From an uncultured Spirochaetales bacterium (GTDB lineage Bacteria; Spirochaetota; Spirochaetia; Sphaerochaetales; Sphaerochaetaceae), in NCBI GenBank assembly GCA_949300325.1, contig CASGDQ010000039.1, forward strand, positions 1 to 33,995: DNA of 33,995 nt, written 5' to 3'. A model generated the notes under the pieces. It did not search any database, had not been told where the DNA came from, and saw nothing but the letters and a program-made list of their open reading frames with translations. Numbering within the stretch: the stretch's first letter is position 1; every line of letters starts with the position of its first letter. Both the position numbers and the translations under genes were made by a program. Below are positions 14,933 to 23,148 of this stretch, piece after piece.

Positions 14933-17497
14933 ATGAAGGTTCTCGTATTGGGTGCTGTCGCTGCGGGCACCAAAGCCGCCGCTAAGCTTAAAAGGGAAGA
15001 CCGTTTTATCGAAGTCAAGATCCTTACAAAGGATGAGGATATCTCATATGCAGGCTGCGGCCTGCCGTATTATGTCGGGGGAATGATCCCCAGCAGGGAA
15101 GATCTCATTGTCAATACCCCTGAAAAATATTCTGCACTTACAGGAGTGGAGGTTGTCACCGGCGCACAGGCTGTCTCAGTAGATACGAAAAACCGCGTGG
15201 TGGAGTATCTGAAAAACGGAGCATCCTTAAAAGAGGCCTATGACCGCTTGATCATAGCCACCGGTGCATCTGCTTTTGTTCCTGATATCGAGGGTAAGGA
15301 TTTGGAAGGTGTTTTCAAGGTAAGGACACCTTCGGATGCTGTCGCGCTGAGGAATTACGCAGATCGTGATGATGTCGGATCTGCAGTTGTCGTCGGTGCC
15401 GGATTCATCGGACTTGAGATTGCAGAGAACCTTTTGGCTAAAAAACTGAATGTCACGGTAATAGACTTTGCAAATCAGATCATGCCCAACGCATTTGACT
15501 ACGAGATGGCTGAATGGGTCAGAAAGAAGATCATCGCGCGCGGAATCAAGGTTCTGGTCTCAACAGGAATCAAGGCTATAAGAGGAAATGATAAGGTCGA
15601 GGCCGTTGAAACCTCGTCTTCAGTTCTCAAGGCCGATCTGGTTGTTCTTGCGATAGGCGTGAGACCGAATACCTCCTTCCTTGAAAAAAGCGGCATCGAG
15701 ATGTCAAAGGGAGCCATCCTTGTCGACGATTTTATGAGGACCAATATAGAAGGAATCTATGCGGCAGGAGACTGCGCTCTTGTGAGAAACAGATTCACTG
15801 GAGAGAGGATGTATTCAGCCATGGGATCCACTGCAAACATATCGGCAAGGGTCTTGGCAAAGACCATCGCCGGCAAGAATGCTTCTTATCAGGGAGCGTA
15901 TGGCACAGGTGTTGTCAAGGTTTTGGATAACCTGAATGCAGGACGTACCGGCCTTACAGAAGCACAAGCTGTTTCTTTGGGGTATGAGCCGGTAAGCGTT
16001 GTTGCAGTTACGGATGACAAGGCGCATTATTATGCAGGCTCATCGTTTTTTGTCACGAAGCTTGTTGCGGATAAAAAGACAAAGAAGCTGCTGGGAATTC
16101 AGGTTGCCGGCTCCGGTGCTGTCGATAAGATGGTGGATATAGCCGTTACTGGACTGGCATCGGGAATGAGGATCGATGATTTTGATACGCTTGATTTTGC
16201 ATATGCACCGCCTTTCTCGACGGCCATCCATCCGTTTGTTCAGGCCTGCAATATTCTTGAAAATAAGATTTTAGGGGAATTTGAGACCATAACGCCGTAT
16301 GAGTATCTGAAAAACGGAGCAAAAGGCTATCAGGTGATAGATGCGCTGCCGGAAAAGACCATAGCGGGTGCCAAATGGGTTGATTTGACTAAAGTTGTTG
16401 ATTCCATACCTGGAATAGCAAAGGATGAGAAGCTTCTTTTGGTCTGTGCGAAGGGCAAAAGGGGATATTTTCTGCAAAACAGGTTGAAGGCCGCCGGTTA
16501 TACCGCCACAAGGGTTCTGGAGGGAGGATTGACAGTCAACGATGTTAAAATCGATTGTGGATCCCTGATTCCGGAATCCGAGGTCAAACGGGTCAAGGGG
16601 CTGGGCTGTCTTCAGGATAAGAGGAATCCGGATCATTTCAATGTCAGGGTCATTACTGTCAATGGAAAGATATCCAGCGAGCAGCATAAGGTCATAGCCG
16701 AGGCTGCGGAACGCTTTGGCTCCGGAGAGATCACCATGACCACCAGGCTGACTTTAGAGATACAGGGAGTTCCTTTTTCCAATATAGAACCTTTGCGTGA
16801 ATTCATAGCAAAAGCGGGGTTGCAGACAGGTGGAACCGGATCGAAAGTGCGTCCGGTCGTATCCTGCAAGGGAACGACCTGCCAATACGGCCTGATAGAT
16901 ACCTTCGCCCTGTCTGAAAAAATCCATAGGATATTTTATGAAGGCTGGCATGATGTTTCTCTTCCCCATAAGTTCAAGATAGCAGTCGGTGGATGTCCTA
17001 ATAATTGCGTTAAGCCGGATCTGAACGATCTTGGAATAGTCGGACAGCGCGTAATCCTTTTCAATTTGGACAAATGCAAGGGATGCAAGATATGTCATGT
17101 CGTGGATTCATGTCCGATAAAGGTTGCTTCTGTCAAGGATGGAAGGCTGCTGATTGAAACGGATGGATGCAACCATTGCGGACGTTGCGCCTCCACCTGT
17201 CCTTTCGGGGTTACCAGCGACTGGGTTATGGGTTATAAGATATTCATCGGAGGAAGATGGGGTAAGCGCGTGGCTATGGGAAAGCCCCTTTCAAAACTTA
17301 TGACTTCGGATGAGGAAGTCATCGATATCATCGAGAAAGCCATCCTGTTGTTCCGCGATGAAGGAAAGACAGGGGAGAGGTTTGCCGATACCGTTGAGCG
17401 CCTTGGGTTTGACTATGTTGAGAATAAACTGTTCAGCACAAACCTGGACAAAGAGAAGATACTGAAGAAAGAGGTTGTAGGCGGAGCAACCTGCTGA
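14933..17497 (+). CDS. CoA-disulfide-reductase-like flavoprotein fused to rhodanese, sirohaem 4Fe-4S and ferredoxin domains
   Basis: One 854-residue polypeptide carries four modules. Residues 1-450 are a CoA-disulfide-reductase or NADH-oxidase-type flavoprotein with the catalytic Cys42 (SYAGCGLPYY) and two nucleotide folds. Residues about 460-545 are a rhodanese domain with Cys505. Residues about 560-710 resemble a sulfite/nitrite reductase half with the sirohaem-4Fe-4S cysteines C645, C650, C688 and C692 (CKGTTC and GGCPNNC). Residues 715-756 hold two ferredoxin clusters, CxxCxxCx5C and CxxCxxCx3C. Electrons could pass from NAD(P)H through flavin and clusters to sirohaem, with the rhodanese presenting sulfur. 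The likely role is anaerobic reduction of sulfane sulfur, sulfite or similar. Module identities are strong; the reaction is inferred. AGAGGG supports the start. Confidence 0.88.
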   Translation: MKVLVLGAVAAGTKAAAKLKREDRFIEVKILTKDEDISYAGCGLPYYVGGMIPSREDLIVNTPEKYSALTGVEVVTGAQAVSVDTKNRVVEYLKNGASLKEAYDRLIIATGASAFVPDIEGKDLEGVFKVRTPSDAVALRNYADRDDVGSAVVVGAGFIGLEIAENLLAKKLNVTVIDFANQIMPNAFDYEMAEWVRKKIIARGIKVLVSTGIKAIRGNDKVEAVETSSSVLKADLVVLAIGVRPNTSFLEKSGIEMSKGAILVDDFMRTNIEGIYAAGDCALVRNRFTGERMYSAMGSTANISARVLAKTIAGKNASYQGAYGTGVVKVLDNLNAGRTGLTEAQAVSLGYEPVSVVAVTDDKAHYYAGSSFFVTKLVADKKTKKLLGIQVAGSGAVDKMVDIAVTGLASGMRIDDFDTLDFAYAPPFSTAIHPFVQACNILENKILGEFETITPYEYLKNGAKGYQVIDALPEKTIAGAKWVDLTKVVDSIPGIAKDEKLLLVCAKGKRGYFLQNRLKAAGYTATRVLEGGLTVNDVKIDCGSLIPESEVKRVKGLGCLQDKRNPDHFNVRVITVNGKISSEQHKVIAEAAERFGSGEITMTTRLTLEIQGVPFSNIEPLREFIAKAGLQTGGTGSKVRPVVSCKGTTCQYGLIDTFALSEKIHRIFYEGWHDVSLPHKFKIAVGGCPNNCVKPDLNDLGIVGQRVILFNLDKCKGCKICHVVDSCPIKVASVKDGRLLIETDGCNHCGRCASTCPFGVTSDWVMGYKIFIGGRWGKRVAMGKPLSKLMTSDEEVIDIIEKAILLFRDEGKTGERFADTVERLGFDYVENKLFSTNLDKEKILKKEVVGGATC

Positions 17498-17504
17498 TGT
17501 GTTG

Positions 17505-17531
17505 CGGGTGCTTTTGCACCCGAACCGTTTT
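17505..17531 (+). terminator. Rho-independent terminator
   Basis: The stem CGGGTGC/GCACCCG with a TTTT loop is followed by AACCGTTTTTT, 8 nt past the fusion gene's stop. Further arms ACCGTTTTTT and AAAAAACGGT around it could add a second stem. Confidence 0.8.
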
Positions 17532-17650
17532 TTCTGGAATTAATTTAAAAAAAACGGTATCATCTTAATCGGATTTGCCAGACTGCATGATCAGGAAAGG
17601 GCTTTGAAATAATCCAAGCGCTGTTTTTGTTGTATTTCCCGGAGATGATC

Positions 17651-18568
17651 ATGCCGAAACGTCGTATTGCCGTTTTCTTTTTTCTATTATTTTCGTTTGT
17701 TCCGCTGTTTTCTACAGCTTTTATTGATTCTGAAGGCAGGACTGTCAATGTGGAAAGCATTGAAAATACGGCATGTCTGAACTCATCTCTTGCCGACTTG
17801 TGGCATCTTGCTGGCGGAAATGTTTCAATAACAGTCAAGGATGCCATCGACAAAGGCAGTGCGCCTGAAGATGCTTTTCTTGTTGATAACGGAGCGGGTA
17901 TACGCATTGATGAGGAAATGCTTATTTATGGTAAGCCTGATTTCGTGCTTGCCTCCCCGGATACGCCGAGCCATGTCAAAGCGGTGGAAAAACTAGAACG
18001 CCTTGATATTCCTGCTGCATTGATCAGATTGGAAAGTTTTGAGGATTTCTATCATTATTTTTCCATCTTGACCGATATAACAGGCAGAAAAGATCTTTTT
18101 GAGATTCATGGTGTAGAGCAGAAAGCCTGGATTGAAGAAATGGTTTCAAAAGCTGAAAAGGTTGAAGAGAAGCCTTCTGTCCTCTTTATTCGATGCGGAA
18201 GCGGTTTTTCCTCAACGCGAGCAAAAACCAAGGATGAGCATTTTGCTGCGAAAATCCTTGCAGATCTTGGTGCCCATAATATTGCAGAGGATGTTCCTGT
18301 ACTTTCCGAGAGGCTTGCTTTGGAATCCGTTCTTGTTTGCAATCCGGATCTTATTCTTATCGTACCTCAAGGGGATGAGGAGGCGAGCATAGCCTATATG
18401 AGCAGCTTGCTGGAAAAACCTGGCTGGCGGGATTTGAAGGCGGTTAAGGAAGATAAGGTGTTTTTCCTTCCGAAAGACTTGTTCCATTATAAGCCTAATG
18501 GAAGATGGGCTGAAGCCTACTATTATTTGGCTTTGATCCTTTATCCGGAGGTTTTTGATGAGAAATAA
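17651..18568 (+). CDS. ABC transporter substrate-binding protein (FecB/BtuF type)
   Basis: The 305-residue exported protein has a signal peptide (PKRR then a hydrophobic run to FSTA) and a FecB/BtuF-like two-lobed body, including VLASPDTPSHV and CNPDLILIVPQG. It collects iron chelates, haem or corrinoids outside the membrane. No lipobox cysteine is visible, so it may be soluble in the periplasm. The ATG at 17651 has GGAG at 6 nt. It overlaps the permease gene by 11 nt, and the ATPase overlaps that in turn, giving a complete importer. The cargo is not readable; other iron genes nearby favour iron. Confidence 0.88.
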   Translation: MPKRRIAVFFFLLFSFVPLFSTAFIDSEGRTVNVESIENTACLNSSLADLWHLAGGNVSITVKDAIDKGSAPEDAFLVDNGAGIRIDEEMLIYGKPDFVLASPDTPSHVKAVEKLERLDIPAALIRLESFEDFYHYFSILTDITGRKDLFEIHGVEQKAWIEEMVSKAEKVEEKPSVLFIRCGSGFSSTRAKTKDEHFAAKILADLGAHNIAEDVPVLSERLALESVLVCNPDLILIVPQGDEEASIAYMSSLLEKPGWRDLKAVKEDKVFFLPKDLFHYKPNGRWAEAYYYLALILYPEVFDEK

Positions 18569-19532
18569 AGTTCCATCTGCATTTTCTTGTGCGATTGTCC
18601 TGCTGTTCATAGTATTTATTTCTGCAATCGGGTTTGGCAGTTCAGGCGTCTCTGTTTCCTCATTCTTTTCAAAGGACGAGACTGCGTTGATAATTTTTTA
18701 TGCCTTAAGGCTTCCCCGTGTTCTTGGCGCATTCTTTGCCGGGGTAGCTTTCTCTGTATCCGGAGTACTTATTCAGACTGCGACTGCAAACGAACTGGCA
18801 TCTCCGAACGTGGTGGGAATCAATGCCGGGGCAGGTTTTTTTGTTTTGCTGTTTCTTTCTCTTTTTCCCTTTGCCTCCGCTTATCTTGCCCTCGCGTCTT
18901 TTCTCGGAGCCATATGCGCTGTCCTAATAGTGGTTTTCATTTCATCCATGGTCAGAAGTTTTGATGTCAAGAGTACTCTCATACTTTCAGGAGTTGCCGT
19001 AGGTGCGTTGTTTAATGCAGGTATTTCTGTCATTTCCTCATTGGATCCGGATGTCCTTTCGACATACAGCGCTTTTTCAATAGGAGGATTTTCCGGTCTG
19101 TACATGGAAAATCTGTATGTTCCAGCCTGTTTCATTATAGCTTCTTTCATAGCTTCCTTATTTTTAGCAGGAAGGCTGAATTACCTCTCTCTGGGGGATG
19201 AGATCGCATCCTCTGTAGGCATAAGGGTAAGATTGCTTAGGCGTTCGGCCTTGCTCCTTGGCGCTCTTTGCGCCGCTTCTGCCGTAACATTTTCCGGCTT
19301 GCTCGGTTTCGTAGGGCTTGTAGTGCCACATATGGCACGTTATATCATAGGAGACGATCTGAGAGTTAAATTGCCGTTTTCCGCTTTGCTTGGGGCCATA
19401 CTTGTTATTTTAGCCGATCTGCTAGGCCGTATTGTCATAAGGCCGTCCGAGCTTCCGGCAGGAATATTCATGGCTGTAATAGGCGTTCCTTTTTTCTTAT
19501 TTTTGCTGCTGAAGAGGAGGATGTATGATTGA
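18558..19532 (+). CDS. FecCD-family ABC permease
   Basis: The permease is 324 residues with about nine to ten membrane segments. It shows the FecCD pattern LRLPRVLGAFFAGVAFSVSG near residues 50-70, followed by ANELASPNVVGINAGAG, and a C-terminal GLLGFVGLVVPHMAR coupling motif that contacts the ATPase. It acts as a homodimer for iron-siderophore, haem or B12 uptake. The ATG at 18558 has GGAGG upstream and overlaps the binding-protein gene; the end overlaps the ATPase gene by 8 nt. Confidence 0.93.
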   Translation: MRNKVPSAFSCAIVLLFIVFISAIGFGSSGVSVSSFFSKDETALIIFYALRLPRVLGAFFAGVAFSVSGVLIQTATANELASPNVVGINAGAGFFVLLFLSLFPFASAYLALASFLGAICAVLIVVFISSMVRSFDVKSTLILSGVAVGALFNAGISVISSLDPDVLSTYSAFSIGGFSGLYMENLYVPACFIIASFIASLFLAGRLNYLSLGDEIASSVGIRVRLLRRSALLLGALCAASAVTFSGLLGFVGLVVPHMARYIIGDDLRVKLPFSALLGAILVILADLLGRIVIRPSELPAGIFMAVIGVPFFLFLLLKRRMYD

Positions 19533-20271
19533 AGTGGAAGAACTCGGCCTTGAAGTTGGCCGGAAAAAAATTCTCGAGGATATTTCTTTTACTCTCAATC
19601 AAGGGGAAATTACTGTACTTTTGGGCAGTAATGGAAGCGGCAAGACCAGTTTGATACGATGCCTAAGCTCATATTACCGAGGATATTTGGGACGCATAAA
19701 ATACGGTGGAAAAGACTTGAAAGAATATCCGATGGAGAAAAGAGCGTCATTGCATTCTCTTCTTCCCCAGGCCGTCCCCTCTGTGGAAATGAGTTTGATG
19801 CAGCTTCTTTCTTATGCAGCAGAATCTTCCGGGTTGAAAAAAAATAGGGCAAAAGAAAGGATGGAGGAAGTGCTTATGCTCTCCGGAATGGAAAAATTTT
19901 CCACCACCTTGGTTTCAAGGATGTCTGGAGGTGAGCGTCAGCTTGCATTTCTTTCCTTCATGGCCGTAAGAGACAGCTATGCATATTATCTTGATGAGCC
20001 GGAGGCATCCTTGGATGCAAAATTCAAGAAAAGGGCAAAAAACATCATCGAGAAAATAAAACAGGAAGACCGCATAGTGCTCTTATCGATGCATGACATG
20101 AACAGGGCGCTTATGATTGCCGATAGGATTCTTGTCTTAAATGAAGGCCGTCTTGCATTCAATGGCAGCCCCTCGGCATTTCTTGACGGCAATCTGGGGG
20201 AAAAGTATTTTTCTCTTGAACTGAGAAGGCTGCAGGATGAAAACGGAAACAGGATTCAGCTTTATCTTTGA
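19525..20271 (+). CDS. FecE/BtuD-type ABC ATPase
   Basis: This 248-residue ATPase has Walker A GSNGSGKT near residue 33, the signature SGGERQ, Walker B AYYLDEPEASLD and the histidine switch in LLSMHD. It powers the FecCD-type permease upstream, which it overlaps by 8 nt. A weak AAGC/GCTT stem lies after the stop; no strong terminator is seen. Confidence 0.93.
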   Translation: MIEVEELGLEVGRKKILEDISFTLNQGEITVLLGSNGSGKTSLIRCLSSYYRGYLGRIKYGGKDLKEYPMEKRASLHSLLPQAVPSVEMSLMQLLSYAAESSGLKKNRAKERMEEVLMLSGMEKFSTTLVSRMSGGERQLAFLSFMAVRDSYAYYLDEPEASLDAKFKKRAKNIIEKIKQEDRIVLLSMHDMNRALMIADRILVLNEGRLAFNGSPSAFLDGNLGEKYFSLELRRLQDENGNRIQLYL

Positions 20272-20573
20272 GAGTTTTGCATCCATTTTCTCTGCCTTTT
20301 CTCTTAATTAAAAGCTTGTTGCTTAAAATCATTAAAATCCAATTATGTCGATTTTCTTATTTTTACTTGTATTTTTTCTGTATGTTTGGTTTTGAAGCTA
20401 TGAAAACCCATACATATTCATCTTTTTGATGATGAGATTCATGCTTTCAGATTTCAAACGGGGTACGTTTCTTGTTCTTATCGTAAGGAATTTGTGAACC
20501 CTTATCATGTGCCATGGATAAAATGCCTTCAAGTGGAAAAGCAAGATGGGAAGATTTTCCCAGAGGAGGAGTT
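20272..20573. other. Non-coding interval of about 300 bp
   Basis: AT-rich sequence between the ABC ATPase and the HD-like gene. I see a weak AAGC/GCTT hairpin near 20310 and a GAGGAGGAG ribosome site at the right end. There is no conserved open frame, tRNA or clear promoter. Confidence 0.5.
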
Positions 20574-21032
20574 ATGACAAGGGAAGACATGCTTTTACTG
20601 GATGCGTTTTCTTACCAGAAGGATGATTTTCAAAGAAAAAGGCACATGATCATTTTTTATTCTTTGGCAAGCTTTCTAGGACGGATGGGAGGATTTTGCA
20701 AGACGGATCTGGATATCATAAACGCATCTGCGATACTTGAGAATATAAGATGCATGCATCAGGAAAATGATGAAAGGGTGGAGGAGCTGAAATATTTTTT
20801 GATCAAAGCTGGATATCCGGAATCTTATTTCAAGGATATTATCTTTCTTTCATCTAAAAAGAGCGGATCTGATGCCGATAAAAGGAAAAACCTGCTCGAT
20901 GAGGCTCGTGCCATCACAGCATGCATAGAATCAGAAGAGCCTAAAAAAGAGGCGATGAAAGCACTTAAGGATTTTAAGAGCAATACTGGGCTGAAGCTGC
21001 TTATGAATCTGTGCCTATATTCGGGGTTTTGA
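20574..21032 (+). CDS. Hypothetical protein with a degenerate HD-like fold
   Basis: I do not recognise a named family for this 152-residue protein. Its helical layout resembles small HD-domain phosphohydrolases. A KRHMIIFYSLASFL helix has the first His, followed by a DLDIINASAIL helix where the HD pair should be but EN is found. A later ELKYFLIKAGYPESYFKDII segment matches the usual gaellkelGyP stretch. Without the HD pair and the later histidines it would not bind metal, so a binding or structural role is more likely. GAGGAGGAG just upstream selects the ATG at 20574 over 20514. It precedes the CorC gene. Confidence 0.6.
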   Translation: MTREDMLLLDAFSYQKDDFQRKRHMIIFYSLASFLGRMGGFCKTDLDIINASAILENIRCMHQENDERVEELKYFLIKAGYPESYFKDIIFLSSKKSGSDADKRKNLLDEARAITACIESEEPKKEAMKALKDFKSNTGLKLLMNLCLYSGF

Positions 21033-21037
21033 CAGCT

Positions 21038-21063
21038 GGAGATATTTTTTATATATTATCTCC
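21038..21063 (+). terminator. Weak hairpin between the HD-like and CorC genes
   Basis: Arms GGAGATA and TATCTCC (7 bp) flank a 12-nt AT-rich loop, 5 nt after the stop. No clear T run follows, so it may be a weak terminator or a processing site. Confidence 0.35.
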
Positions 21064-21106
21064 TGTTTATGGAAGATCCTTTAAGTAGATGCGGGAGGTG
21101 CTTTTT

Positions 21107-22360
21107 ATGACTCATCTCCCAGCTGTGATTATTTTAGTGGTGCTCTCAGCTGTTTTCAGCGGCACCGAGACGTCGTTCACTTCGCTTTCGATAATTCAGA
21201 AGAATGAACTCAAAAAGAAGAAGGGCAAGAGGGCAGAGGTGGCTTACAGCCTGGCTAATTCCCCCGATACGCTTCTTACGACGATATTGATCGGAAACAA
21301 CATTGTCAATATTTCCGCTTCAAGCCTTACGACAAGCATGGTCATTTCTGCTTTCGGCAACCATGCTGTCGGGATTGCAACAGGGCTGTTGACGCTTGTC
21401 ATTCTCATATTCGGGGAGATAACCCCCAAGCAGATCGCGATCAACCATAATATGGGCATCGCGCTCGCTATGGCTATTCCTGTGAGGATATTGACTATCG
21501 TCTTCTTTCCTGTCGTGTTCGTATTCCGCATGATATCCAATTTTGTGACCCGCATTTTCTGCCGCAACAAAAATGATGGCATGAGCGTTGAGGGAATAAT
21601 GAGCGTCATCGATGCTGCAGAGGACGAAGGAGTTGTTGAGAAGAACGAATCGGACATGGTGGAGCGCGTTTTCGATTTTTCAAATACGCACATACTCTCG
21701 ATAATGACTCCCAAAGTCGATGTGTTCATGCTGGATGGTGATAAGACGATAGAAGAAAGCTATGAGGAGATCGTGCTTTCCGGCTTTTCCAGGATTCCTA
21801 TTTATGGAGAAAGCAAGGATGAGATTACAGGGGTGCTGATCTTGCGCGATATGCTGAAAGCCATCGCCAGAGGAGAAAGGAAAAAGAAGCTTTCAGAAAT
21901 TGCATCCGCTCCTACGTTCGTTCCTGAAATTCTCCATGTGGATGATTTGTTCTCGCTTTTCAAGAAGAACAAGATCCAGATGGCGATGGTGCTTGACGAA
22001 TATGGAGAGCTTTCTGGGGTTGTCACCATGGAGGATGTTGTCGAGGAGCTTTTCGGTGACATTTACGATGAGCATGAGGTTGTCGAGCCCGATGCCATAA
22101 CAAAAAAAGAGGGTGAAGAGGGGACGTATCTTGTACAGGCAGATGTGTCATTCAAGGATTTCGAGGATTACTTTGAGCTCGATGTCGACAAGCAGGGATT
22201 GCTTACAAGCGTCGCCGCATACGTTACTCAGTTTATAGAAAGCATCTTAAGCCCTGGGGATTCTGTTGAAACCCCGATCGGAGTTTTCAAGGTTACAGAA
22301 ATGGAAGGGCTGAGAGTGATGCAGTTCGAATTCCATCCTTCATTATCTGCAGAGAAATAG
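21107..22360 (+). CDS. CNNM/CorC-type membrane protein (DUF21, CBS pair, CorC_HlyC)
   Basis: The protein is 417 residues in three parts. An N-terminal DUF21 membrane domain (about 1-180) includes AVFSGTETSFTSLS and IFGEITPKQIA. A CBS pair (about 195-320) includes TPKVDVF and MVLDEYGELSGVVTMEDVVEE. A C-terminal CorC_HlyC domain follows. Family members transport Mg2+ or Co2+, or regulate such transport; the older name haemolysin C is misleading. GGGAGGTG lies 6 nt before ATG 21107, whereas the 21089 start would place the ribosome site inside the gene. Confidence 0.9.
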   Translation: MTHLPAVIILVVLSAVFSGTETSFTSLSIIQKNELKKKKGKRAEVAYSLANSPDTLLTTILIGNNIVNISASSLTTSMVISAFGNHAVGIATGLLTLVILIFGEITPKQIAINHNMGIALAMAIPVRILTIVFFPVVFVFRMISNFVTRIFCRNKNDGMSVEGIMSVIDAAEDEGVVEKNESDMVERVFDFSNTHILSIMTPKVDVFMLDGDKTIEESYEEIVLSGFSRIPIYGESKDEITGVLILRDMLKAIARGERKKKLSEIASAPTFVPEILHVDDLFSLFKKNKIQMAMVLDEYGELSGVVTMEDVVEELFGDIYDEHEVVEPDAITKKEGEEGTYLVQADVSFKDFEDYFELDVDKQGLLTSVAAYVTQFIESILSPGDSVETPIGVFKVTEMEGLRVMQFEFHPSLSAEK

Positions 22361-22401
22361 CAGGCTTATCTGCTTTCTGACTCAAGAATGGATAGATATT
22401 G

Positions 22402-22449
22402 AAAACGGCTGGCCGTTTTTAAATAATGGCCATTAAATCGGTAACCGAT
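22402..22449. terminator. Bidirectional terminator and clustered palindromes
   Basis: AAAACGG-CTGG-CCGTTTT (22402-22419) with flanking T runs can terminate the CorC gene and the convergent glycosylase gene. Two further palindromes follow: AATGGCCATT (22424-22433) and ATCGGT-A-ACCGAT (22437-22449). Confidence 0.75.
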
Positions 22450-22483
22450 ATTGTCTCATTTTGACAAATAGGAAATGCTTGCA

Positions 22484-23134
22484 TCATTTTCCTGTCAGCT
22501 CTGAAAACGGTGTCTTCATCAATCCGGAATCGAGTGCTTGGTACAGGAATCTTGATGCAAGGGAGGAGTAGGGGCTCCATTTCATGCACCGCTTTATTAC
22601 AGCATCCTTTTTCGTATTCTTTGTCTCGTACAGCCATTTATAGGCTTGCAGGAACGCTCCGTCCTCATACGGCAGTATATCCTGCCTTTGGAGGACGAAA
22701 AGAAGATACATCTTTGCTGTCCAATTTCCTATTCCCTTTATAGAAGTGAGCTCTTTCATCACATCCTCATCGCTCATTCCTTCAAGCTTTGAAAGATCAA
22801 GGCTTCCGTCTGCGACAGCGTTTGTGAACGACATGATATATCCGGCTTTGGCCTTGGAGATGCCGATTGATGCAATATCGTCCAGGCTCAAAAGCGAAAT
22901 GCAATCTGCGTTTATCCGCCCTTTTGCAAGAACCTTCAGCCTCTCAATCAGCTTTCCTGCTGAGGTGCTTGAAAGCATCTGCGAGACAATCTGCTCGACA
23001 ATAAACTCATACCCGTCGGTATACATGGGGCAGTATACGCTTTTTGCAATCGAAATAAGCTGCGAGAGCCTTTTGTCTTTCTTCTTGAGAGCTTTGATCC
23101 TCTCGTCTTCCTCAGTGATTATGAATGGCTCCAT
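22484..23134 (-). CDS. HhH-GPD DNA glycosylase (AlkA-like)
   Basis: A base-excision repair enzyme of 216 residues that removes alkylated bases such as 3-methyladenine. The helix-hairpin-helix is LTSIKGIGNWTAKMYLLF, followed by LPYEDGAFLQAYKWLY, where the Asp aligns with the catalytic aspartate of AlkA. An upstream helix, EFIVEQIVSQMLSS, is in the place of the family's IisQQlS motif. The N-terminal AlkA domain is missing, as in the short bacterial forms. It begins 14 nt after the FeoAB stop, so the two genes form one operon. Coupling a repair gene to iron uptake may reflect oxidative damage, but this is speculative. Confidence 0.85.
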   Translation of the reverse strand: MEPFIITEEDERIKALKKKDKRLSQLISIAKSVYCPMYTDGYEFIVEQIVSQMLSSTSAGKLIERLKVLAKGRINADCISLLSLDDIASIGISKAKAGYIMSFTNAVADGSLDLSKLEGMSDEDVMKELTSIKGIGNWTAKMYLLFVLQRQDILPYEDGAFLQAYKWLYETKNTKKDAVIKRCMKWSPYSSLASRFLYQALDSGLMKTPFSELTGK

Positions 23135-23148
23135 TGTTTCTCAAATCC

